From contig NZ_CAJGZK010000011.1 of NCBI RefSeq assembly GCF_904846215.1, positions 1 to 64,000 on the forward strand: 64,000 nucleotides of DNA, in the 5' to 3' direction. This DNA is from Psychrobacter glacincola (GTDB taxonomy: Bacteria > Pseudomonadota > Gammaproteobacteria > Pseudomonadales > Moraxellaceae). Position 1 is the first letter of the stretch. Each line of letters opens with the position of its first letter. The translations under genes were made by a program, and so were the position numbers. Below are positions 42,969 through 51,712 of the stretch, one piece after another. The notes beneath the pieces are model-generated. The model worked only from the letters and a program-made list of their open reading frames with translations. It did no database searches and was not told where the DNA came from.

Positions 42969-44774
42969 TTAAAACCATTCTGCTTGCATATCAGTACATA
43001 CCGCATTGTCATTATTTAACAGTTCGATATCGCGCTTAATCAATGGCAATTCCCAATCGATAAAGTATTTTGCCGCTTGTAGTTTGCCGTGATAGAAGTT
43101 TTGTTTCTCAACGTCGGTTGTATCATTTAATAACTGTTCGGCCTTACTGGCTTGGCGAATCCAAATCCAGCTCACTACGATTGAAGCAAAAATATTCATC
43201 AATGCTTGTGCATTGCCGGTTAGCGTTAATGCTTTTTCCGTCTGTAGGATTTTGCTTAAATGTACCAATACTTCATGCAGATGACCCATATACGGCATCA
43301 ATTTACCGGCAAGTTTGGCAGTCTCGGGCGTGTTAATTTTTTCTAAATCTTGGGTGACTTCGCGTTTTAGAATTTGAATCCCAAGACCTTTGTTTTGCCA
43401 TAACTTACGGAATGACAAATCTAACGCTTGCACACCATTTGTGCCTTCATGAATGGGATTAAGACGATTGTCACGCCAGAACTGCTCGGCTTGATACTCA
43501 CGCGTGTAGCCTGCACCGCCCAATACTTGAATACCCAAATCATTGGCTTTTGGCCCATATTCAGACGGCCATGCTTTAAGTACGGGCGTTAATAAATCTA
43601 ACAATTCTGACAGCTCAGCTTTCAATGTTGCATCTTCACAAGTGTTAATACGGTCAATTAAGTTTGAGCCGTATAAACACAAAGATATGCCACCTTCAGC
43701 ATAGGCTTTTTGCGCAAGTAGCATACGTTTTACATCACCATGCTGAATGATTGCCGTTGCTGCATCCTCAGGTTTATTATTCGGTGCGATTCTGCCCTGT
43801 GTTCTGTCTTTAGCATAATCGAGCGAATACTGATAACCGCGATAGCCAATCATTGCCGCGCCAAAACCAACGGCGATGCGCGCTTCGTTCATCATTTTGA
43901 ACATATAGCGTAAGCCGAAATGCTCTTCGCCGATTAGATAACCATAACACTCGCCTACATCGCCAAAGCTCAGTGCGGTAGAAGTCGCGCCTCGATAGCC
44001 AAGCTTATGAATAAGTCCGGTTAAATGTACATCATTGCGCGCGCCTACCGATAAATCCTCATTTAAACGATATTTCGGTACGGCAAATAAAGAAATTCCT
44101 TTGACGCCACCAGGACCGCCCGGCACTTTGGCCAATACCAAATGGACAATATTATCAGACAATTCGTGATCGCCACCTGAGATATAAATCTTGCTGCCTT
44201 TGACGCGATAGCTGCCATCGTCTTGTTTGACAGCGGTGGTTTTGATATCGGCAAGCGACGAGCCAGCATGCGGCTCGGTTAATGCCATGGTGCCGGTAAA
44301 TTCGCCCGTTAACATGCGCGGCATAAAGGCACTCTTGATTTCATCACTGGCGAAATGAGAGATAACATTAATCGCCGCAGTGGTCAAAAACGGATAAGCT
44401 GTGGTTGATGGATTGGCCGCCATAAAATAGCCTGCCACTGCCGTCATCACAGTTTCAGGTAATTGCATGCCGCCATCTTCAAATGAATAACGACCCGCGA
44501 TAAAGCCTGACTCACGAAATGCATCAAAGGCGACTTTTACATCGTCTATCATGGTCACCTTTTTGCCATCAAACTGTGGCTCGTTTTTATCCGCAATATG
44601 ATTGTGGGGTAAGAATAACTGGGTCGCAATTTTATTGGCGGTATCTAATACCGCATCAAAGGTTTCGCGGCTGTGTTCTGCAAACTTAGGATGTTCGGTT
44701 AGTTTTTCTGTACCCAATACATCATATAATTGGAAGGGCAATTCAAAGTCATTGATGAGCGTATCTGCTGCCAT
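42969..44774 (-). CDS. Acyl-CoA dehydrogenase, long form with C-terminal extension
   Basis: 601 residues, the long bacterial ACAD type. Visible are GTMALTEPHAGSSLADI (FAD/substrate region), YISGGDHEL, the GRIAPNN loop and LGGAGYTREYQAEQFWRD. NPIHEGTNGVQALDL includes the catalytic-position Glu. A helical C-terminal extension of about 130 residues follows. It introduces a double bond into an acyl-CoA with FAD, passing electrons to ETF. It is the first gene of its cluster, divergent from the AraC/DJ-1 regulator. Confidence 0.9.
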   Translation of the reverse strand: MAADTLINDFELPFQLYDVLGTEKLTEHPKFAEHSRETFDAVLDTANKIATQLFLPHNHIADKNEPQFDGKKVTMIDDVKVAFDAFRESGFIAGRYSFEDGGMQLPETVMTAVAGYFMAANPSTTAYPFLTTAAINVISHFASDEIKSAFMPRMLTGEFTGTMALTEPHAGSSLADIKTTAVKQDDGSYRVKGSKIYISGGDHELSDNIVHLVLAKVPGGPGGVKGISLFAVPKYRLNEDLSVGARNDVHLTGLIHKLGYRGATSTALSFGDVGECYGYLIGEEHFGLRYMFKMMNEARIAVGFGAAMIGYRGYQYSLDYAKDRTQGRIAPNNKPEDAATAIIQHGDVKRMLLAQKAYAEGGISLCLYGSNLIDRINTCEDATLKAELSELLDLLTPVLKAWPSEYGPKANDLGIQVLGGAGYTREYQAEQFWRDNRLNPIHEGTNGVQALDLSFRKLWQNKGLGIQILKREVTQDLEKINTPETAKLAGKLMPYMGHLHEVLVHLSKILQTEKALTLTGNAQALMNIFASIVVSWIWIRQASKAEQLLNDTTDVEKQNFYHGKLQAAKYFIDWELPLIKRDIELLNNDNAVCTDMQAEWF

Positions 44775-44957
44775 AGTGTTCTCGTGAGCTTATTAAATTT
44801 GTTTATCAATTGATATTAATCTAATTTAACCTATTACCGTATTGTCATTTATGACATAATCATGGTTAAATAAGACATTAATTTAGAAAAATTCAGCTAA
44901 AAAACCGTTATGTTAGACCATAGCTATTACAAAATAGATAAAGGGAACCAGACACTC

Positions 44958-46004
44958 ATGCCCTACTTCAAACCTTTTAAAGTGATTATTCTTGGTTTTG
45001 ATGGCGTACTCGGTAGCGTGCTTGCTGGCGCATTGGATCTATTTTCATTTACCGGTGTCAGTTGGCAGCGATTTTTGGGTGAAGCCGTAGAGCCGAGATT
45101 TGATGTGCAGATAGCAAGCTTAGGCGGCGTCGATATTAGATGTAGCAACCGCTTAATCATGCAAGCGCATTGCGATATTCGAGATGTGATGGAGTGCGAC
45201 TTATTATTAATCCCAACCATTGGCGATTCAATCGATAAGGTATTGAGCCAAAATAGTGAGTTAATCCCACATTTACAGCGGCTAGCGAACACCAAAGCCG
45301 ATATCGCTAGTAACTGTAGCGGCGCTTTCTTTTTGGCAGAGGCAGGGCTGCTTGATGGTTTAACAGCAACAACTCATTGGGGCTATGCGGGTAAGTTTAA
45401 GGCAGACTATCCACTGGTTGATTTGCAAGAAAATCAATTTGTCACTCAATCAAAGAATCAGTCAACAACCCAGTCCAAAAGTGATTTAACAACCCAGTCG
45501 GGCAATATTTTTTGTGCAGCAGGAGGAAGTGCCTTTTATGATTTGGGATTGTTATTGATAGAGCGCTATTGCGGGCGTGAGATTTCTACCCAAGTGGCAA
45601 AAACCCAAATCATCGATAGTAAAAGAGGCAATCAAAACAGTTATACCAATGTGACTCTACACAAGCCACATGCAGACCAACTGGTCAAGCAAGTACAAGA
45701 GTTCATTGAGGAAAATTTCAAGCAGCCCATCCAAGTCAGTAGCTTGGCTGCCATGGTCAATATCACGCCGCGCACGTTAAATAGACGCTTTCAATCCGCT
45801 GTTGCCATGCGTCCGATTGAGTATATTCAAGCGGTGCGCATTGAACAGGCGAAACGCTTACTGGAATTGGGCGATGTAACGATAAAATCGCTGGCGGAGC
45901 AAGTTGGCTACGATGATATATCCTCATTTACCCGCCTTTTTAAACGCGCCACTGAGCTGACCCCGAAAGAATATCAAGATAAATTTTCTAGGTTGGCAAT
46001 TTAG
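44958..46004 (+). CDS. AraC-family regulator with DJ-1/PfpI-like domain
   Basis: 348 residues from the ATG at 44958, which has an AAGGGA RBS; a longer frame begins at 44910. The N-terminal ~190 residues form a class I amidotransferase-like (DJ-1/PfpI) domain with the nucleophile elbow ASNCSGAFFLAEAG. The C-terminal 100 residues are an AraC DNA-binding domain (PRTLNRRFQ and DISSFTRLFKRATELTPKEY). It is divergent from the acyl-CoA dehydrogenase cluster and is its likely regulator. A repetitive Gln/Thr/Ser linker lies around protein residues 165-185. Confidence 0.88.
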   Translation: MPYFKPFKVIILGFDGVLGSVLAGALDLFSFTGVSWQRFLGEAVEPRFDVQIASLGGVDIRCSNRLIMQAHCDIRDVMECDLLLIPTIGDSIDKVLSQNSELIPHLQRLANTKADIASNCSGAFFLAEAGLLDGLTATTHWGYAGKFKADYPLVDLQENQFVTQSKNQSTTQSKSDLTTQSGNIFCAAGGSAFYDLGLLLIERYCGREISTQVAKTQIIDSKRGNQNSYTNVTLHKPHADQLVKQVQEFIEENFKQPIQVSSLAAMVNITPRTLNRRFQSAVAMRPIEYIQAVRIEQAKRLLELGDVTIKSLAEQVGYDDISSFTRLFKRATELTPKEYQDKFSRLAI

Positions 46005-46046
46005 ATTTTCTTTATTAAAAGTTTATTTTGTAAAATATATGAGCTG

Positions 46047-46191
46047 TATAAAAGCGATATGATTGTAATAAAGTAAATAGTAACGTGCTATTGCTATAAA
46101 ATTTTCTTGCTTGCTGTTCGCAGGCGTGACAGAGGCTACAAAAAATTTAAAGCCAATAGCGCTGCATCGGCTTTAAAGTGAATCCACTATA
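46047..46191 (-). repeat. Hairpin repeat family A, copy 12 (subtype iii)
   Basis: Begins TATAAAAGCGATATGATTG and ends GTGAATCCACTATA. The core is inverted (CTTGCTTGCTGTTCGCAGGC...ACAGAGGC). The arms TGCTATTGCTATAAAATTTT and AAAAATTTAAAGCCAATAGC pair with mismatches. It is located between the convergent AraC/DJ-1 and LD-carboxypeptidase genes. Confidence 0.8.
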
Positions 46192-46246
46192 AAACAACTA
46201 CGTTCAAAATAGCACTCTGCATTTTTTATTATTGGAGCGACTATAT

Positions 46247-47485
46247 TTAAACGTTTTGCCACAACCCTTCCACATGAATCGCATCAGCTTTAATCGTTGG
46301 ATAATCCGTAAATGCCAGTTGATAGCCACCCACTGTATTGAGGCTAATTTGACACGTCGCGCCCAGTGGAAAGCTGTGTTTTTTCCCAATATGACCAAAG
46401 CTCATGCCACTATAAACTGGTAATCCTGTCAGCTTATGCAATTGACGAATCACCGTAGCCACATCATAACGCTTATCATAGCTGTCTTCAGCCGTACCCG
46501 ATAAGGCACCAAACACAATCGCTTGCTGAGCTTTAAACACGCCTGCTAAATACAAATCATACAGCATGCGCTCAATACGATAGGCTTGCTCGCCCGCATC
46601 TTCTAAGAACACAATACCGCCGTCAATACGTGGCAGATAGTCACTACCTGCCAGCGCTGATACCACACTTAAATTACCACCCCAAACAGTCCCAGTTATT
46701 GTTTTCGGCTCGGTAGTTGCCAAAATACTGGGTAAATTTGCACTGGTTAAAGACGCATCTTTTATACTGATAGCCAAATTAGGGTTGGTTAATGCTTCCA
46801 CAAATTGCCGACAGCTGACCTGATCAGGTTTGGTTTTGCCAAACTCGCTATAAAGCATTGGAGCCGCCAGCGAGCTCATATCGCCCTTTGCCAGTAGCGC
46901 ACACTGGATAGCGGTTACATCGCTAAAGCCTGCGAGTATGCTGCCGCGCTCCTTCATGATACGACCCAGCGTTGACCAATCAATCATCGGCAATAAGCGC
47001 ATGGCGCCATAGCCACCACGTACACCAAGTAGCAGCTTTGGTGCTTTGATCGCACCCGTGGCGATATTTTGCAAATCGCTGGCTCGCTGCGAATCAGTAC
47101 CAGCAAAACGCAAATACTGCCGCTTGGTAATCGCAGGATTATCCACTTTAAACCCCGCACAAGCCATGCGATCCAATGCCAATTCATTACGCTCGTCACT
47201 ACCACCGACATTGGAGCTGGCAAAAAGCCGCGTCTCAATATTTGGCGTGATACAGCTCGTTTGCGTCTGTACTGCCTGAGAAGATATTGGTTGCGGTACC
47301 AAACTCTCATCAAAAAATCCAGTTGGCAGATCGTCTTTGGTCAGCTGTATATTAGTATCTTGCTCAATGGCATTAGATGCCAGCGCCTGAGTGATACTTT
47401 GGGTTACTAATAACCCTACCCCTGCCCTTATACCGACTTGACGTAAAAACTGGCGACGATTAAGCGCAGAGAATATCTTGGTCAT
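46247..47485 (-). CDS. Muramoyltetrapeptide LD-carboxypeptidase, S66 family, Tat signal
   Basis: 412 residues. The N-terminus has a twin-arginine motif (NRRQFLRQVG) and a hydrophobic stretch ending near ALASNA, so export in a folded state is predicted. The S66 domain (from about 100) shows LGVRGGYGAMRLLP, GFSDVTAIQ, GTVWGGNLS, FLEDAGEQAYRIERML and the C-terminal FGHIGKKHSFPLG with the catalytic His. The family cleaves the terminal D-Ala from murein tetrapeptides during recycling. LdcA is usually cytoplasmic, so periplasmic export here is notable. Confidence 0.85.
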   Translation of the reverse strand: MTKIFSALNRRQFLRQVGIRAGVGLLVTQSITQALASNAIEQDTNIQLTKDDLPTGFFDESLVPQPISSQAVQTQTSCITPNIETRLFASSNVGGSDERNELALDRMACAGFKVDNPAITKRQYLRFAGTDSQRASDLQNIATGAIKAPKLLLGVRGGYGAMRLLPMIDWSTLGRIMKERGSILAGFSDVTAIQCALLAKGDMSSLAAPMLYSEFGKTKPDQVSCRQFVEALTNPNLAISIKDASLTSANLPSILATTEPKTITGTVWGGNLSVVSALAGSDYLPRIDGGIVFLEDAGEQAYRIERMLYDLYLAGVFKAQQAIVFGALSGTAEDSYDKRYDVATVIRQLHKLTGLPVYSGMSFGHIGKKHSFPLGATCQISLNTVGGYQLAFTDYPTIKADAIHVEGLWQNV

Positions 47486-47841
47486 TATTTTACCTTTTGT
47501 ACTATTTAGTTGAGGCTTAATTGAAAGAGATATTTATTTACAAAGAATACTTATTTAGAGTTTTTTGAACAGACGTTGTATTATTTAGCACGCCCTAAAT
47601 ATTTATTTTTATAACCCCTTAATATCGTATTATAACGTAGGTTAAGACGGTAACATGGTCTAGGATTGTTTAGGTCATGTCGATTTATCCTTATGACAGT
47701 CAACAAAACGATGTCACAGTCAACAAAACGATACAGATTCATTCACAGTCTTATTTGGATGAAGTCGCTACTCTTGTTATAGTAAAGGACGATTAATAGT
47801 AATAAACCCTACATATTTACTGATATAAAAGGACGATAAGC
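47486..47841. other. Divergent intergenic region with an 18 bp direct repeat
   Basis: About 355 bp between LD-carboxypeptidase (minus) and the YkvA-like gene (plus). It contains two copies of ACAGTCAACAAAACGAT (47696-47712 and 47716-47732), which may be a regulatory repeat. No ORF is recognised. The AAGGA RBS of the next gene is at about 47830. Confidence 0.45.
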
Positions 47842-48324
47842 ATGGCTGACAAAGAGAAAGACAATAAAAGCCTGATGGATAGTATTAAACTCATCTTGGG
47901 TAAAGAAGACAAACTAAACGACCAACTCGAAAACGGTCGCGGCCTTGAGCGTTATACCAAGGATTTACTACTGCTCATGAGTTTGGTAAAAGATTACTAT
48001 CAAGGCAACTATCGTAATATCCCTTATAAAACCATTTCCGCGGCAGTGGTTGGTCTGCTATATGTCATAAACCCTATTGATCTTATTCCAGACTTTATCC
48101 CCTTTATCGGTCAAGTCGATGATGCGTTGGTACTAAAATTTTGTCTTAAGCTCATGGAAAAGGATTTGTTGAAATACAAAACTTGGAAAGATGAGCAGAC
48201 AGCTTCTAACCATAAAAGCTTAAAGCCTAGCAATAAAAAGCTCGAAGATAAAAATAAGGGTACGGAAAAAGAGGAAGAATCTAAAGCGGAAGACGATAAG
48301 GTAGATACTAAAAAGTCGTCATAG
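47842..48324 (+). CDS. YkvA-like DUF1232 membrane protein
   Basis: 160 residues. The DUF1232 signature is AAVVGLLYVINPIDLIPDFIPFIGQVDDALVL at about residues 72-103, including the conserved NPIDLIPD hairpin. The C-terminal 50 residues are highly charged and Lys/Glu-rich, probably disordered. The function of the family is not known. It is a single plus-strand gene with a strong terminator after it. Confidence 0.82.
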   Translation: MADKEKDNKSLMDSIKLILGKEDKLNDQLENGRGLERYTKDLLLLMSLVKDYYQGNYRNIPYKTISAAVVGLLYVINPIDLIPDFIPFIGQVDDALVLKFCLKLMEKDLLKYKTWKDEQTASNHKSLKPSNKKLEDKNKGTEKEEESKAEDDKVDTKKSS

Positions 48325-48381
48325 CTGCCTAGCAGGCTCTGTTAAGCGACATAGCCAACATAACTTTCTATAGTATTTGTT

Positions 48382-48424
48382 ATAAAGACACGGTCAATGA
48401 GATATCCATCGACCGTGTCTTTAT
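48382..48424. terminator. Strong bidirectional terminator
   Basis: The arms ATAAAGACACGGTC and GACCGTGTCTTTAT are perfectly complementary. It sits between the convergent YkvA-like gene and the small membrane protein gene. Confidence 0.85.
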
Positions 48425-48470
48425 ATTAGAGTAACGATATTTTTATTAATTTTACTTGTGCAAAAAGCCA

Positions 48471-48776
48471 TTAATCTGGTACATCATAACGGGCTTTTTC
48501 TGGATTAAGACCGAACGAATAGACAAAGGTTGCAACCAGACTGTTTATGATAATAAACGGCACATCAATACTGGCGTGCCCAAGCACGTAGCGACCGATT
48601 AGCCATGAGACAATCAGCATAATAATAAAGAACCCACCTAGATACGCTAAGATGGCAGGATGCTTAAGATTATAAGGCTGCTCAGGTTGGGGCTGCTTAT
48701 CGAGCACATAGGTTCTGATTGCCCAACCAGCTGCATAAGAAAACCCACCCAACACCACATAACTAAAAAAATTCAT
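48471..48776 (-). CDS. Small membrane protein, unknown function
   Basis: 101 residues with three hydrophobic segments (about 3-22, 45-65 and 72-92). A short Pro-rich loop (DKQPQPEQPY) lies after the first. I do not recognise the family. It is monocistronic on the minus strand. Confidence 0.6.
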   Translation of the reverse strand: MNFFSYVVLGGFSYAAGWAIRTYVLDKQPQPEQPYNLKHPAILAYLGGFFIIMLIVSWLIGRYVLGHASIDVPFIIINSLVATFVYSFGLNPEKARYDVPD

Positions 48777-48881
48777 ATTGCCTAACTCTAATGATACAAA
48801 GGTTTATAACAAAATTGTATTTATAAAAAAGTACTTTTTATCATAAATAACAGGTATTTAACATTGACTGATAATACCTAG

Positions 48882-49454
48882 CTAAATAGTCTCTTTAACA
48901 TTATCAATGATGATATTGGCATGAGGATTGGCCAAAATATCGGTATTCACCTCATCACATTCGACACGGTAAATAGTATTTGCACCGCGATAAATGTAGG
49001 ATAAATACTCACTATCCAGTAGCGGATCGATATTGGCGTAGACAGGCTTGACATGAGCCAGCACCAGCACTCTATCAGGGCGACCAATGACTGCATCGAC
49101 ATTGTCAGGATCTATAGAGAAAAACTGTGGTATGTCGCTATTCTCAATCACCTCTAACGGCTCAGCATCATCCCAAACACGCCCGCTACTTGCCGGCTCT
49201 TTCATCTGCATGACCCACGCGCCGCCCTGTTGACTGACTTTTATTTGCGCAGGCTCATCATGACTGACGGTGTAGCAGCCTTCAAAGACAGACAGGTCTG
49301 CTACCGTCTCAACCTTTTTGGTATCAGCTTGAGTATTGCTATCATTACAAGCACTCAAAAACAGCATGCTGCTCGCCGCCAGCGCAATCATCAAGTGGCT
49401 AAAATTTTTAGAAGAGGGTTTTGAGCGTAAGGACATCATAGTGTGATCCTGCAT
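48882..49454 (-). CDS. Predicted lipoprotein, unknown function
   Basis: 190 residues. The signal peptide ends in LFLSAC, so Cys36 is the lipidation site. The mature part begins with a polar linker (NDSNTQADTKKVE), then a small domain with a conserved-looking YTVSHDEPAQIKVSQQGG and AEPLEVIE. Two further Cys (in EGCYTVS and VECDEVN) could form a disulfide. No family is recognised. It is divergent from rnhA-dnaQ. Confidence 0.62.
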   Translation of the reverse strand: MQDHTMMSLRSKPSSKNFSHLMIALAASSMLFLSACNDSNTQADTKKVETVADLSVFEGCYTVSHDEPAQIKVSQQGGAWVMQMKEPASSGRVWDDAEPLEVIENSDIPQFFSIDPDNVDAVIGRPDRVLVLAHVKPVYANIDPLLDSEYLSYIYRGANTIYRVECDEVNTDILANPHANIIIDNVKETI

Positions 49455-49716
49455 TCGAGCATTAAAAGCATGGGTTAAGCAAATTTAGTCAATATCTTGA
49501 TAGACATATCCTCACAACCGCCCTATTTTAACAGAAAACGACAAGCTTGCTATCTAGGATATCTGTTTTTGGGTTTTTGTACAGGCCGATTGCCCCTATT
49601 AATGCTAGATTTGTTATACTCAATCTCAGCATAGGCAGGTCGAGTTATTTCCCAAAACTTGAGTGAAATCGATTTGCCATACCCTGTATTTATTATTCAT
49701 TAGGTCAGCAATCTTT

Positions 49717-51405
49717 ATGTCAGACAATCGCAGCGCAGTCCAGCCATTTAATGCGAACAACGCCATAAACCCATTGGCAGCCAAAGCAGATACCACGGTT
49801 GCTTACACAGACGGCGCTTGTAAAGGCAATCCTGGTGCTGGCGGCTGGGGCGCGCATCTGATATTTAGTGATGGACGCACGCAGGATGTGTATGGCGGCG
49901 ATAAAGAAACAACCAATAATCGTATGGAGCTGATGGGTGCGATACAAGCATTGACGCACAGCTCGCATGAGCAAAAACTCGAGATTTGGACAGATTCAAG
50001 CTATGTCAAAAAAGGCATCACTGAATGGATTGAAGGATGGAAAAAACGCGCTTGGAAAACGGCGAATAAAAAACCCGTCGCCAATCAAGACCTTTGGCAG
50101 CGACTCGATGAGCTCTGTCAGCAACGCGATGTTGACTGGCATTGGGTTAAAGGTCATGCTGGACATGCGGGTAATGAAAAAGCAGATGAGCTGGCGAACT
50201 TAGGTGTAACCTCACGTAGTGAAGCGCTAATAATAGACGCTCAAGATAATACTAAAAAAAAAGAGCAATTAACGGCTGATAAAAAGCCCTCGAGTAGTGA
50301 TGACTGGCTGAATTTTGATCCATTAGGTTTTGATATGATGGATGATGAGCCTGAGGAAGAAGCTGACCAAGAGCTTGATAAAACCCAATTAGATGAAAAA
50401 GTATTAGAAAACCGTATGTCATATGACCATCATATTGATAAAAGCGATATTGATGCTTTAGTAAATAACAACGATATAATAGACACAAGTTATGCTCAGG
50501 TTACTGCTCGCAACCCAACATCTAATACAGATATACCGGAAGTCCAGACCTTTATGACTGATACCACGATGAATCCCAATATGTCCGACATAGACACCAA
50601 TCTAGCAGTCAGTAAAGCAGCTGACAGAGCAACAGAAACGCCAAAGTTCGATGGTGATACCAGCCGTGCCAATCCATATTTTGTACCGCTGCTACCCAAG
50701 CCCATTCATCGTCATGAGTCTGATCGTCAGCTCATTATGGACACTGAGACCACAGGTCTTGATCCGCTAAAAGGCGATCGCATTATCGAAGTCGGTATTG
50801 TAGAGATGATCGGACGTAAATTCACTGGTGAAAAGCTCCACGTCTATATCAACCCACAGCGCGGTATGGATGAGGAAGTCATTCGTATTCACGGTATCTC
50901 TGAAGCGTTTTTAACGGACAAGCCAACCTTTGATCAAGTCGCGCAGTCTCTCTATGATTTTATGGATGGTGCAGAAGTCATCGCTCATAATGCCTCGTTT
51001 GATATGAACTTCTTAAATATGGAGTTTGCCAAGGTTGGGATGCATGATTTTGCTGAGCGGGTAAAAGTGACCGACTCGCTGGTCATGGCAAAGCAGCAGT
51101 ATCCGGGACAAAAAAACACCTTAGACGCTCTCGTACGTCGCCTAGCTGTTGGTAAGCAAGACCGTACCTTTCACGGGGCATTACTAGATTCAGAGATTTT
51201 AGCAGAAGTGTATCTGGCGATGACCGGCGGACAAGTGACACTGGGGATTGAGGATGACACACAAGCTGATGGTGGACACACAGCCCATGCTAGCTTTGCC
51301 AGTTTAGCGGCTTTATTACTTGAGTCGAGTACTGATGAGCGCGCCAACCAAAGCTGGTATACGTCGCTTGCAGACGACTATCCTGAGCTAAAAGCCAAAA
51401 TGTAA
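49717..51405 (+). CDS. rnhA-dnaQ: Fused ribonuclease HI - DNA polymerase III epsilon subunit
   Basis: 562 residues from ATG 49717; an upstream GTG at 49663 is less likely. Residues about 24-165 are RNase HI with [31 protein letters not shown] and [16 protein letters not shown], so all four acidic residues are present. An acidic, poorly conserved linker of about 180 residues follows. The C-terminal ~210 residues are the DnaQ 3'-5' exonuclease ([49 protein letters not shown]). It combines primer/R-loop RNA removal with replicative proofreading. Fusion of these two genes, adjacent in other Gammaproteobacteria, appears to be a Moraxellaceae trait. Confidence 0.94.
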   Translation: MSDNRSAVQPFNANNAINPLAAKADTTVAYTDGACKGNPGAGGWGAHLIFSDGRTQDVYGGDKETTNNRMELMGAIQALTHSSHEQKLEIWTDSSYVKKGITEWIEGWKKRAWKTANKKPVANQDLWQRLDELCQQRDVDWHWVKGHAGHAGNEKADELANLGVTSRSEALIIDAQDNTKKKEQLTADKKPSSSDDWLNFDPLGFDMMDDEPEEEADQELDKTQLDEKVLENRMSYDHHIDKSDIDALVNNNDIIDTSYAQVTARNPTSNTDIPEVQTFMTDTTMNPNMSDIDTNLAVSKAADRATETPKFDGDTSRANPYFVPLLPKPIHRHESDRQLIMDTETTGLDPLKGDRIIEVGIVEMIGRKFTGEKLHVYINPQRGMDEEVIRIHGISEAFLTDKPTFDQVAQSLYDFMDGAEVIAHNASFDMNFLNMEFAKVGMHDFAERVKVTDSLVMAKQQYPGQKNTLDALVRRLAVGKQDRTFHGALLDSEILAEVYLAMTGGQVTLGIEDDTQADGGHTAHASFASLAALLLESSTDERANQSWYTSLADDYPELKAKM

Positions 51406-51488
51406 CAGTCATCAAAATCGCTTCTTATATTGGTTATTAGAGAATATAGTCTTGATTATTATAATGATAAAAAGTAAAACCTTATCTA

Positions 51489-51658
51489 GGGCATGTCATC
51501 AATTAGCACACTTAATCATTTAGTGGTCTTAAAATGGCTAAATTTTACCAAACATCGTCAAATGACTGGTTAATATCTCGATATTATCTGCGTTATTTTC
51601 CTTGTTTGACTGCAATTTATCTCATTTTAAGCCTCACAATCTAAATGATGACACGCCC
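51489..51658. mobile_element. 170 bp MITE (family B), second copy
   Basis: The terminal inverted repeats are GGGCATGTCATCA and TGATGACACGCCC, flanked by TA (51487-51488 and 51659-51660). Its length equals that of the copy at 14102-14271, and blocks such as CAAACATCGTCAAATG and TAATATCTCGATATTA are shared. It is non-coding and located between rnhA-dnaQ and the FimL-like gene. Confidence 0.85.
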
Positions 51659-51712
51659 TAGCGCTATTTTTTAATTTACCGTCTAACTATTTGCCATTTT
51701 CGTCAGTATCTT

